DNA of 8,714 bases from Acidobacteriota bacterium (lineage in GTDB: Bacteria; Acidobacteriota; Terriglobia; Terriglobales; Acidobacteriaceae): positions 1 to 8,714 of the forward strand of contig JAKBAG010000120.1 in NCBI GenBank assembly GCA_021809235.1. The letters run 5' to 3'. Both the position numbers and the translations under genes were made by a program. The notes under the pieces are model-generated. The model did not search any database, had not been told where the DNA came from, and worked only from the letters and a program-made list of their open reading frames with translations. Positions 1 through 6,749 of this stretch are shown piece by piece. Positions within the stretch are counted from its first letter, which is position 1. The number at the start of each line of letters is the position of its first letter.

Positions 1-2106
1 GATCGGCGGAATCTTCACCATTTCCGGCAGGGACGTCTGGGGGATTTCCTCGATCCTGACAGCCGCAGGCTGGCCTGGCAAATTGGCAGCATCGACGCCG
101 GACGGCGCAATCTGCCACAACCTGCCCGAACTCCGCAGCTTCACGCCGTGGATGCGGGCTGTTAACGCCTGCTCGCTCTCCGTGGGATTGACCACGGAAA
201 GAAGGAATTTCCTGCGGTCGGCGGAGATGGCTGCCAGTATATCGAGCGGATACGTCGGGCTTCCGACGGGAGAGATCGGGCGATCCACAAACGTGACACC
301 ATTCACCGGCAATTGTGGTTGATTGCCACTCAACGCCAGTGGAGTGGCATTGCAAAAGTGATTAGCCATCAACTTGAATACCAACCCATCCACCGAAAAT
401 CCCACGGCTTTGCCGGTTCGATCCATCAGAACCATGCCGAGACTGCCCGTCGGGCAACTGGCCGCCACCATGTCTGAGTGTCGAAACATCTCGTGCATGA
501 AAAGTGCGTAGGAAATCGGTGTTTCCATCCCTCGCGGTCGCTGAAATCGCTTTCCATCCGGCGATCGATACCGACACCCCCACTCATCGAAGATGAACTT
601 GATATCTTTTTGCTTCAAAGACGGCATCTTTTCCACGTACTTCTGCCAGGCGTCAAAGGCTTCTCCGATGCGATTGGCCAGTCTCCGTGTGCGAAACTGC
701 AAAGGCTCAGCGGATGCATCCACAAACCGCTGCGCATCTGGGTCAAACCGAAAATCCGGATAGCAGTATGTGTGCTCGGAGATGTAGTCGATGGAGTCTC
801 CCGCCTTCTCCAGCATCCATCCGTCCCAGTCAAAAGTTCCTCCAAATTCGTAGGGAAGTTTGTCCGGGTGAGCTGGACGCCAGATGTCCGGACCATTGAA
901 TGCGCGCTGCTCGGCAACGTCCCATGACTTCTCGCAGGGAGTGGCTGCGGCAGACGTTACCCGGATGGTAGGATCAACCTTTTTCATCGCCTCGACAAAG
1001 TACGTGTGCTTGACCCAGTACTGATCCAGCGACATGTGGCCAAACTGCCAGTAGCCGTACATCTCATTGCCAATCGTCCAGAGGTGAACACGGAACGGCT
1101 CTGGATGGCCGTTCTCCGCGCGCAGTTTTCCCAAGCGTGTTTCAGTGGAGCCGTTACAGTACTCCACCTCTTCGGCTGCGACTCGCGCCTCTCCAAATCC
1201 GGTGTTGACGGCGATGATCGGTTCGGCTCCCAGCAACCGGCAGAAGGACATGAACTCATGAATCCCCACGTCATTCGATTCGACCGCATCACCCCACATG
1301 GGCTGCGGACGCGGCGGACGCTTGTCGCGGTCGCCGATGCCGTCGTACCAGTCATACGCAGAGACAAAATTCCCTCCGGGCCACTTGGCCATCCGGAATC
1401 CTGCTTCCTTGAGATGGTGAATCATCCCAGCATGAAAGCCCTCGATATTGTCAGCCGGCATCAACGAAGCGACCCCGATATGAAAGGAACCATCCCCGGT
1501 GCCGACGATTTCCAGACGTCCATCCTCGCTATCAGTCGTCGGCTGGAAGTGGAGTGGAAACCTCTGGTATGTGGTGGACAGAGGCGGAATCGAGATGGTT
1601 TGCGACTCGCCCGGACCGGCGCCCCAAACCAGCCGGACGACGACCCTGGCGCCGGGACTGCCAGCCAGATAAATATGCCCCTCGTAAGCCCTGCCGCCGC
1701 CGACACTCAACCCTTTCTGCTGAATGCCGCGCGGCTCGCTGCCGACCAACCGAATGTGCGGACTGTTCCTGCCCACAAACGGTTGAGAGCGATCCATCTC
1801 AATTGCTTCGCCTGTTCCAACGGGCGTCCACGGGTGCTGAAAGCGAAGAAAAAACGACTGCGTCGGCGGCGGTGCACCCTTGCGGATGGGATGGTAAAAC
1901 TTGCGGTCAGAAAGCATCTCGGCCCACACTCGCGTTGTTGCGGGTTCCATATACGCGCCGAACACAAGGGGCGCGACCGGTGCGCCCATTTTCGTCGCAT
2001 CCACCGATACTTCAATTTCGCCGGTCGTTTCGGCAAAGGTCCTTATGCCTGGATTCATCAGTGCCGCACCCGCCGCAGATGCAGTGAGAAATTCCCTTCG
2101 ATTCAT
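1..2106 (-). CDS. Secreted GH51 alpha-L-arabinofuranosidase (3' end cut by window edge)
   Basis: Predicted retaining exo-glycosidase that releases arabinofuranosyl groups from plant polysaccharides such as arabinan and arabinoxylan. The minus frame is open for 702 codons from ATG 2106 to base 1, with no stop seen. The N-terminus MNRREFL plus an Ala-rich stretch to about residue 26 looks like a Tat signal, so the enzyme probably acts outside the cytoplasm. Residues about 30-225 resemble the N-terminal beta/CBM-like domain of plant-type GH51 enzymes. The barrel follows, with KWPGGNF at 241-247, the acid/base motif WTIGNE ending at Glu348, and the nucleophile motif FDEW with Glu508. The C-terminal beta domain runs from about 590 to the edge; probably only a short tail is missing (inference). 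An AGGGG ribosome site at 2113-2117 lies 6 nt before the ATG. Family assignment is strong; substrate preference is not determinable. It is transcribed divergently from the next gene. Confidence 0.93.
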   Translation of the reverse strand, partial: MNRREFLTASAAGAALMNPGIRTFAETTGEIEVSVDATKMGAPVAPLVFGAYMEPATTRVWAEMLSDRKFYHPIRKGAPPPTQSFFLRFQHPWTPVGTGEAIEMDRSQPFVGRNSPHIRLVGSEPRGIQQKGLSVGGGRAYEGHIYLAGSPGARVVVRLVWGAGPGESQTISIPPLSTTYQRFPLHFQPTTDSEDGRLEIVGTGDGSFHIGVASLMPADNIEGFHAGMIHHLKEAGFRMAKWPGGNFVSAYDWYDGIGDRDKRPPRPQPMWGDAVESNDVGIHEFMSFCRLLGAEPIIAVNTGFGEARVAAEEVEYCNGSTETRLGKLRAENGHPEPFRVHLWTIGNEMYGYWQFGHMSLDQYWVKHTYFVEAMKKVDPTIRVTSAAATPCEKSWDVAEQRAFNGPDIWRPAHPDKLPYEFGGTFDWDGWMLEKAGDSIDYISEHTYCYPDFRFDPDAQRFVDASAEPLQFRTRRLANRIGEAFDAWQKYVEKMPSLKQKDIKFIFDEWGCRYRSPDGKRFQRPRGMETPISYALFMHEMFRHSDMVAASCPTGSLGMVLMDRTGKAVGFSVDGLVFKLMANHFCNATPLALSGNQPQLPVNGVTFVDRPISPVGSPTYPLDILAAISADRRKFLLSVVNPTESEQALTARIHGVKLRSSGRLWQIAPSGVDAANLPGQPAAVRIEEIPQTSLPEMVKIPPI

Positions 2107-2658
2107 CACTATCCCCTTTTCCTTCTGGATTTGGAAGCCTAGGTTCTGCCTCCTACGTGCTTCGCATCGAGTGCAGGGTCTGTCAATATACGGAGGAGAG
2201 TTGATCCTTGACCTTTTACATAGAAAACAGATTGTACCTCGTACGGGTCTCTGCTGAATCCCCTGCACTGGGCGCTGCAGTGAGCCTGTTGCGCAACGCG
2301 ATGATAATCAACAGGATGAATCCATCGAAGGGGAGCCAAAGGTCCATTGAGTGTTACCTGGCCACTATGGACAAGGTGATCAAACGGAACAGCCTGGGCA
2401 ATCACTTTCAAGGACACTGTGGGGCGCTCGGCAAGTTCTGTACCAGTGAATGTGCGACACACTGGCATGGTAGAAGTATGAAATGGGCAATGGCATACGA
2501 TGCTGCAATGCTGAGCCTCTGGCCTGGTTTTTACTGCGCCTATGGCATGGGAGTGGGTTTTGAATTTCTCGGCAAGGGAACGGGTAAAGCTCTGGTATCG
2601 TAAACATCAAGAGTGTGAAATTTACGCTAAATTACTTCCCGCAGAGGTTAAAAGATAG
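2107..2658. other. Divergent intergenic region with several inverted repeats, no convincing gene
   Basis: This 552-bp stretch separates the GH51 gene (minus) from the HemD-GAF-ANTAR gene (plus) and must hold both promoters. Open frames here, such as 2208-2603 plus, starting with TTG, resemble no family I know and have no good ribosome site. Inverted repeats seen: AGTGCAGGG 2170-2178 with CCCTGCACT 2261-2269; CCTGTTG 2285-2291 with CAACAGG 2309-2315; GTCCAT 2342-2347 with ATGGAC 2367-2372, with an inner AGTG/CACT pair; CCAGTG 2443-2448 with CACTGG 2460-2465. A TTGACA at 2181-2186 (minus) could be a -35 box for the GH51 gene, but no good -10 follows. I could not place a confident promoter for either gene. 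Confidence 0.6.
2342..2372 (+). repeat. Imperfect hairpin in the leader upstream of the ANTAR-domain gene
   Basis: GTCCAT 2342-2347 pairs with ATGGAC 2367-2372. After a 2-nt bulge, AGTG 2350-2353 pairs with CACT 2363-2366, leaving a 9-nt loop. The pairing is seen directly; any function as an RNA element is inference. The loop is not the six-base A..G.. form of known ANTAR targets. Confidence 0.4.
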
Positions 2659-4284
2659 ATGACAGGCTTGGAGGGATTACGGGTCCTCGCACTGGAGAGC
2701 AGGCGAGCTGTTGAGTTGTCCAAGCTGATTCAAGCGCAGGGTGGAGAGCCGCTGACTGCTCCGGCGATGCGCGAGATTGCGGTCGAGAACAATGAGCCAG
2801 TTCTGGAGTTTGCCGATGCGCTGATGCGCGGTGCCTTTGATCTAGTAGTTTTTACCACCGGAGTAGGAGTACGCACGCTGGTGGATATTGTGGAGGCGCG
2901 CGGTATTCGAGAACGATTTCTGGCCGCTCTTCGCAATGTCCGTATTGCGGCGCGTGGGCCGAAATCTTCGACGGCGTTGAGGGAGCTGGGAGTGCCCATT
3001 ACGGTGGTGGCGCCGGAGCCGTTTACCTGGCGTTCACTGGTGGCGGCGCTGGAGGCCAAGCTGGGTTCGCGGCTGGAAGGCATGAACATTGCCGTGCAGG
3101 AATATGGCACCACGAATCCGGAGTTGTTGACTGCCCTGGCAGAGCGCAATGTGGCGATTACGCGAGTTCCAGTCTATCGATGGGGACTGCCAGAGGATGT
3201 GCAGCCACTGCGTGAGGCGGTGATTGCGTTGGCGCACGGACACATTGATCTGGTGCTCTTCCTGAATGCCGGTCAGGTGGCGCATCTGTTTCTGGTAGCT
3301 GAGCAGATGGGCTATACCGAAGCGCTTTTTGAAGGACTGCGTACGACGGTGATTGCATCGATCGGGCCCAGTACGACGGAGGGTCTGCATGCCTATGCGC
3401 TGGATCCGGATTTTGAACCCTCCCAGTCGAAGATGGGCATTCTGGTGCGAGAACTGGCGGAGCATGCGCAATCTCTGGTGTCCAAAAAGCGTGCGGGAGC
3501 GGAGATTCACGTGGAAAAGCAGCGACCGCACGCGGGCAATGCCAGCGTGGAGGAAGGCACCGGGAGCATCTCCGGATTGGAGATCCTGCATGAAATTGTG
3601 GACCGGATGGCGGCAAAGGATTCCTTACATACGGTGTTGAACCGAATCGTGGAATTTGCCTGTACGGTGATTCGATGCGATGCGTGCTTTGTCTATCTGC
3701 TGGAGGAAAATCACCTTGTGCTGCGCGCCTCCAAAACGCCACATGCCGATATTGTGGATCATTTGGGGATTCTACTGGGGCAGGGAATCACCGGTTGGGT
3801 AGGCTGGCATCGGGAGCCGGTAGCGATTGCCGAAAAGGCGCTGCTGGATCCACGATTCAAGCGCTTTCCGGAGCTGCCTGAGGATAGCTTCGAGGCCTTT
3901 CTTTCGGTGCCGATTCTGTGCCGTGGAAAGCTGGTGGGTGTGATCAACCTGCAGCATCGTAAGCGCTATGCGCACACTGAGCAGGAAGTTCGCCTTTTGA
4001 CGATGATTGGCTATCTGGTAGGTGCGGAGCTGGAGCGAGCGCGACTGGAGACCGAAAATGCGGAGTTATCAGACCGGCTGGAGTCTCGCAAGCATATCGA
4101 ACGGGCGAAAGGGATTCTACAGCGAGATTTCAGCATGGATGAAGAAGCCGCCTACAAGGCCATGCAGCGGGAAAGCAGACAGCGACGTCGCTCAATGCGG
4201 GAGATTGCAGAGGCGATTGTGCTGAATGAAGACCTGCGGCGGTCGCGGCTTGCAGAGATGAGCCGGAGTTCCAACGGCTGCTAG
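2659..4284 (+). CDS. HemD-like domain - GAF - ANTAR fusion regulator
   Basis: A 541-residue three-part protein, predicted cytoplasmic. Residues 1 to about 270 have the two-lobed uroporphyrinogen-III synthase (HemD) pattern: FTTGVGV 65-71, a repeat-lobe PVYRW at 171-175, and IGPSTTE 235-241. A linker (about 271-305) leads to a GAF sensor domain at about 309-460, with GQGITGW and SVPILCRGKLVGVINLQH. A helical, coiled-coil-like segment precedes the ANTAR domain at about 468-525, seen as IERAKGIL 480-487, EEAAY 495-499 and MREIAEAIV 513-521. ANTAR domains bind dual-hexaloop RNA and prevent transcription termination, so the likely role is signal-dependent antitermination. The HemD part may sense a tetrapyrrole, be catalytic, or be a scaffold. 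An in-frame TAG sits directly before ATG 2659, so no longer form is possible; AGAGG 2643-2647 is a moderate ribosome site. Domain calls are strong; the regulated pathway is unknown. Confidence 0.9.
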   Translation: MTGLEGLRVLALESRRAVELSKLIQAQGGEPLTAPAMREIAVENNEPVLEFADALMRGAFDLVVFTTGVGVRTLVDIVEARGIRERFLAALRNVRIAARGPKSSTALRELGVPITVVAPEPFTWRSLVAALEAKLGSRLEGMNIAVQEYGTTNPELLTALAERNVAITRVPVYRWGLPEDVQPLREAVIALAHGHIDLVLFLNAGQVAHLFLVAEQMGYTEALFEGLRTTVIASIGPSTTEGLHAYALDPDFEPSQSKMGILVRELAEHAQSLVSKKRAGAEIHVEKQRPHAGNASVEEGTGSISGLEILHEIVDRMAAKDSLHTVLNRIVEFACTVIRCDACFVYLLEENHLVLRASKTPHADIVDHLGILLGQGITGWVGWHREPVAIAEKALLDPRFKRFPELPEDSFEAFLSVPILCRGKLVGVINLQHRKRYAHTEQEVRLLTMIGYLVGAELERARLETENAELSDRLESRKHIERAKGILQRDFSMDEEAAYKAMQRESRQRRRSMREIAEAIVLNEDLRRSRLAEMSRSSNGC

Positions 4285-4298
4285 GGATTTCTCAAGTC

Positions 4299-4375
4299 AT
4301 GGAGAATGCAGCGTGTTTATGATGCAGGCCGCGCTTTTCTTCAGGATCACTTCAGCTAGCTCCTGCATACTCCAT
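4299..4375. repeat. Long interrupted inverted repeat with a competing pairing partner
   Basis: ATGGAG-A-ATGCAG at 4299-4311 pairs with CTGCAT-A-CTCCAT at 4363-4375: 12 of 13 positions, with one central A/A mismatch. The enclosed 51 nt contain a second copy of the inner arm, ATGCAGG 4322-4328, which pairs perfectly over 7 bp with CCTGCAT 4362-4368. The two pairings exclude each other. The element sits between the ANTAR-domain gene and the PepSY-like gene. It has no T-run behind it, so it is not a simple intrinsic terminator. A switchable RNA leader for the downstream gene is possible but unproven. Confidence 0.55.
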
Positions 4376-4393
4376 TTCAGTGCAACCAGCACT

Positions 4394-4398
4394 GGGAG
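4394..4398 (+). promoter_or_regulatory. Ribosome binding site supporting GTG start at 4407
   Basis: GGGAG ends 8 nt before GTG 4407. This favours that start over the in-frame GTGs at 4380 and 4398 and over ATG 4440, which would remove most of the signal peptide. Confidence 0.5.
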
Positions 4399-4406
4399 TG
4401 AAACCT

Positions 4407-4874
4407 GTGAACATTCATGCAAGCAGTGTGTGGATTGGTATGCTTTTGACCGCGTGCGGTTCCATGGCGCTTGGAGTCGAGAAACCGATCTCGCAGATGG
4501 ATTTGCCACCCGCCGTACAAAAAGCAGCAGCAGAACAAAGCCATGGTGCCACTGTGCGACGCTTTGTGCAGGACGTGGAAGGCGGCAGGATGGAATATGA
4601 GATGGAGTTGCTTGTACGCGGACATTCGAAGGATCTCACGTTTGCTCCTGATGGACGATTGCTGGAAGTAGAAGAGCAGGTGGATTTGGAAAAGTTGGCA
4701 CCTGCTGTGCAAAGCGCTTTGAGGAGCAGCGCAGGCAAAGGAAATATTCAGAAGGTGGAGTCGATTACCAAAGAGGGGAAACTTGTTGCATACGAAGCAC
4801 AGGTACTCATCCATGGACGACATCGGGAGATTCAAACAGGAGCAAACGGCGAACGACTCGCTAAGAACGAATAG
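4407..4874 (+). CDS. Small exported protein with two PepSY-like repeats
   Basis: With the GTG start this is 155 residues. The N-terminus has a hydrophobic stretch (about 8-23) containing LTAC, a plausible lipobox with Cys17, so a lipoprotein is possible; the n-region lacks Lys/Arg, which weakens a signal-peptide call. A signal peptidase I site near ALG 21-23 is the alternative. The rest is two tandem copies of one unit, about 32-92 and 93-155. Each has a (P/A)PAVQ helix, then a Y-E-x-x-(L/V)-L-(V/I)-(R/H)-G strand, then a D/N-G-R/E turn. This resembles PepSY-like domains of small periplasmic proteins, often thought to bind or inhibit other proteins. No catalytic motif is seen. It lies 122 nt after the ANTAR-domain gene and ends just before a terminator. 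Function unknown; export and repeat structure are the supported parts. Confidence 0.8.
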   Translation: MNIHASSVWIGMLLTACGSMALGVEKPISQMDLPPAVQKAAAEQSHGATVRRFVQDVEGGRMEYEMELLVRGHSKDLTFAPDGRLLEVEEQVDLEKLAPAVQSALRSSAGKGNIQKVESITKEGKLVAYEAQVLIHGRHREIQTGANGERLAKNE

Positions 4875-4878
4875 TACG

Positions 4879-4915
4879 AAGTCTGCGCTCCGATGTGCCT
4901 GGGGCGCAGACTTTT
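4879..4915 (+). terminator. Rho-independent terminator after the PepSY-like gene
   Basis: AAGTCTGCGC 4879-4888 pairs perfectly with GCGCAGACTT 4904-4913, extended inward by one G-T and two G-C pairs to leave a 9-nt loop. TTTT (4912-4915) closes it. It begins 5 nt after the stop codon at 4874, so it separates this gene from the thioesterase gene. Confidence 0.82.
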
Positions 4916-4960
4916 GACAGGGGAATATCCAAAGGAGCTTCGGAGTAGACTGGCTTCTGT

Positions 4961-5437
4961 ATGGCGATTCAGGATTTGTACCCCGAGCGGTATGCCTATT
5001 GTTTCGGCTGCGGGAGCCGCAACACGCATGGACACCACATTCGAACGGAGTGGGATGGCGACGAGACGGTCTCTACATTTACGCCGGAGGCTTGGCATAT
5101 AGCTGTTCCTGGATTTGTATATGGTGGGGTCATTGCCTCGCTGGTGGACTGCCATTCAACGGGGACAGCGGCGGCGGCGATGCTGCGCTCAGCAGAAGAC
5201 TCGGGTACTGTGGTACCGGGTCAGGAGATGCCGTTTCGGTTTGTCACGGCATCGCTGCAGGTGCAGTATTTGAAGCCAACGCCGCTGGGCGTAGCGTTGA
5301 CCATACGCGGGCGCGTGCGTGAGTGGAAGGGACGCAAGGTGGTGGTGGAGTCAACGGTTTATGCCGAAGGTGTAGCAACGGCGCGCGGCGAAGTAGTAGC
5401 TGTGCAGATGCCGGAGAACTTTGGCGTCGAATCCTGA
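4961..5437 (+). CDS. PaaI-family (hotdog fold) acyl-CoA thioesterase
   Basis: A 158-residue cytoplasmic protein of usual length for the PaaI/YbgC-like hotdog thioesterases, which hydrolyse acyl-CoA thioesters. Visible features are the N-terminal CFGCGSRNTHG (14-24), the helix motif FVYGGVIASLVDCHSTGTAAAA (52-73, key residues Y54, G55, G56, D63, H65), and the strand VQYLKPTPLG (101-110). Most PaaI members have His before the Gly-Gly; here it is Tyr54, with an extra His at 65. This looks like a subgroup feature rather than damage. A TAG lies in frame 15 nt upstream, so ATG 4961 is the first ATG start. The ribosome site is weak: GGAG 4942-4945 is 15 nt away. It follows a terminator, so it probably has its own promoter in 4916-4960, which I could not define. 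Substrate unknown. Confidence 0.85.
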   Translation: MAIQDLYPERYAYCFGCGSRNTHGHHIRTEWDGDETVSTFTPEAWHIAVPGFVYGGVIASLVDCHSTGTAAAAMLRSAEDSGTVVPGQEMPFRFVTASLQVQYLKPTPLGVALTIRGRVREWKGRKVVVESTVYAEGVATARGEVVAVQMPENFGVES

Positions 5438-5446
5438 GTGACGCAC

Positions 5447-5477
5447 GTAGCCGGCTTGAAAAGGGATTGCCGGCTGC
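5447..5477. terminator. Hairpin between convergent genes, possible shared terminator
   Basis: AGCCGGC 5449-5455 pairs with GCCGGCT 5469-5475, extended outward by a T-G and a G-C pair, with a 13-nt loop. It fills the 53-nt gap between the thioesterase stop (5437) and the nupC stop (5491). Neither strand has a T-run after the stem, so termination here is inferred from position rather than shown by a full intrinsic signal. Confidence 0.45.
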
Positions 5478-5490
5478 ATGCGATCTGTCT

Positions 5491-6717
5491 CTAATGCAGA
5501 AAAAGGCTGACGATGGAGGCGGACATCAGGTTGGCCATCGTGCCGGCCAGCATGGCCCGGAAACCGAGGCGTGCCAGTTCATTGCGACGCTCGGGAATGA
5601 GGGCGCCGATGCCGCCGATCTGCATGCCGATGGAGCCAAGATTGGCGAAGCCGCAGAGCGCGTAAGTAGCTATGGTGAAGGAACGCGGCAGCAGCATGGC
5701 TTTCTGGGTGCCAAGGGCAACGTAAGCGATGACCTCATTGAGGACCATACGGGTGCCGAGGAGATTGCCGATCAGCGGAGCGTCGCGCCAGGGGATTCCG
5801 ATGAGCCATGCGACTGGGGCAAAGAGCCAGCCCATAACCTGATTAAGGCTGGAAGGGAAGATGGGCAGAAGGGAATGGGCCCATCCCATGAGCCCGTTGA
5901 GCAGTGCGACAAGAGCCAGAAAGCTGATGAGCATGATGCCAACGTTGAAGGCGAGTCGGCCACCGTCGATGGTGCCGCGGGCGATGGCTCCCAGGAGGTT
6001 TTCCTCGGCGTGCTGCTCGCTGACGGGGATGGTGACGCGACCTTCTGTGGCGGGAGTTTCTGTCTCCGGGACCAGCATTTTGGCAATGAGGATGGTCCCA
6101 GGCGAGGTCATGATGACGGCAGCGAGCAGGTGGCGGGCCTCCACACCGTTCAGGATGTAGGCGGCCATGATGCCGCCGGAGACATGGGCCATTCCGCTGG
6201 TCATGATCGTCATGAGTTCGGAACGGGTTGCCTTGGCAAGAAACGGTCGTATGGTAAGTGGGGCTTCGGTTTGTCCCATGAAGATGGACGCGGCGACGTT
6301 GAGGCTCTCTGCGCCGGAGATGCGCATGGTCTTCTGCATGAGCCAGGCAAAGCCGCGGATGATGATCTGCATGACCCCTATGTGATAGAGGACAGCAAAA
6401 AAAGCAGAGATGAAGATGATGGTGGGCAGCACCTGAAACGCGAAGATAGCTCCGAAAGAAGAGTGTTGCGCGCCAAGCGGGCCAAAGAGCATCGAGGTGC
6501 CGGCAAAGGTGCTGGCCAGCATGCTATTGATGACGCCGCCGGCCCAGGCCAGGGCCTGCTGACCGAACTGGAAGCGCAGAACGCCATAGGCAAAGAGGAA
6601 TTGTAGGCCCAGACCCCAGAGGACCGTACGCCAGCGGATGGAGCGGCGATGGGTGGAGCCGAGCCAGGCAGTAAACAGGATGGTGGCAAGACCGAGGATG
6701 CCGGTGAAACGGGCCAA
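5491..6717 (-). CDS. nupC: Concentrative nucleoside transporter, CNT/NupC family
   Basis: A 408-residue inner-membrane, ion-coupled nucleoside importer of typical CNT length, with many hydrophobic segments. The family signatures are clear: GQTEAPLTIRPFL 148-160 (GQTE contacts the base in the Vibrio cholerae structure), LNEVIAY 326-332, and CGFANLGSIG 355-364. Asn359 and Ser362 keep the spacing of the ribose-contacting pair. The residue four before GQTE is Ser144, where the Na+-coupled Vibrio protein has Asn; E. coli NupC, as I recall it, also has Ser. The start is TTG 6717, supported by GGAG (6725-6728) 7 nt upstream; no in-frame ATG occurs near it. It lies 32 nt after deoA and is the last gene of the cdd-deoA-nupC operon, supplying the nucleosides those enzymes use. 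Nucleoside range is not determinable from sequence alone. Confidence 0.92.
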   Translation of the reverse strand: MARFTGILGLATILFTAWLGSTHRRSIRWRTVLWGLGLQFLFAYGVLRFQFGQQALAWAGGVINSMLASTFAGTSMLFGPLGAQHSSFGAIFAFQVLPTIIFISAFFAVLYHIGVMQIIIRGFAWLMQKTMRISGAESLNVAASIFMGQTEAPLTIRPFLAKATRSELMTIMTSGMAHVSGGIMAAYILNGVEARHLLAAVIMTSPGTILIAKMLVPETETPATEGRVTIPVSEQHAEENLLGAIARGTIDGGRLAFNVGIMLISFLALVALLNGLMGWAHSLLPIFPSSLNQVMGWLFAPVAWLIGIPWRDAPLIGNLLGTRMVLNEVIAYVALGTQKAMLLPRSFTIATYALCGFANLGSIGMQIGGIGALIPERRNELARLGFRAMLAGTMANLMSASIVSLFLH

Positions 6718-6724
6718 AGGAAAG

Positions 6725-6728
6725 CTCC
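6725..6728 (-). promoter_or_regulatory. Ribosome binding site fixing the TTG start of nupC
   Basis: GGAG on the minus strand lies 7 nt before TTG 6717. It is the only good ribosome site in the 32-nt gap after deoA, and no in-frame ATG is available nearby. Confidence 0.65.
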
Positions 6729-6749
6729 AGAATGCAGCAAGAGTTGGAG

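Noticed and set aside
1006..2142. Long plus-strand open frame (378 codons, GTG start) opposite the GH51 gene
   Set aside because: The minus strand carries a clear GH51 protein with both catalytic motifs through the whole stretch. The plus frame gives Arg/Pro-rich sequence with no recognisable domain and is its antisense shadow.
2181..2186. TTGACA on the minus strand as the GH51 promoter -35 box
   Set aside because: At 17 nt spacing the -10 position reads GAAGCA, a poor match, so I did not call a promoter.
2342..2465. Possible ANTAR dual-hexaloop target in the leader of the HemD-GAF-ANTAR gene
   Set aside because: The hairpins have loops of 9 and 11 nt, not paired six-base AxxGxx loops, and the first is bulged.
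2208..2603. Plus-strand open frame of 131 codons (TTG start) in the divergent region
   Set aside because: No ribosome site of note, no recognisable motif, composition unlike its neighbours' proteins. Minus-strand frames at 2139-2468 and 2380-2610 are equally unconvincing.
4380..4406. Extension of the PepSY-like gene to the GTG at 4380
   Set aside because: It would overlap the right-hand region just after the inverted repeat and lacks a ribosome site; GTG 4407 has GGGAG at good spacing. The longer start cannot be fully excluded because it adds a Lys to the n-region.
5323..6606. Long plus-strand open frame (427 codons) opposite nupC
   Set aside because: Translation is Gly/Asp/His-rich with no family resemblance, and it runs antisense to a complete CNT transporter and across the thioesterase end. 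Mirror of high third-position GC on the minus strand.
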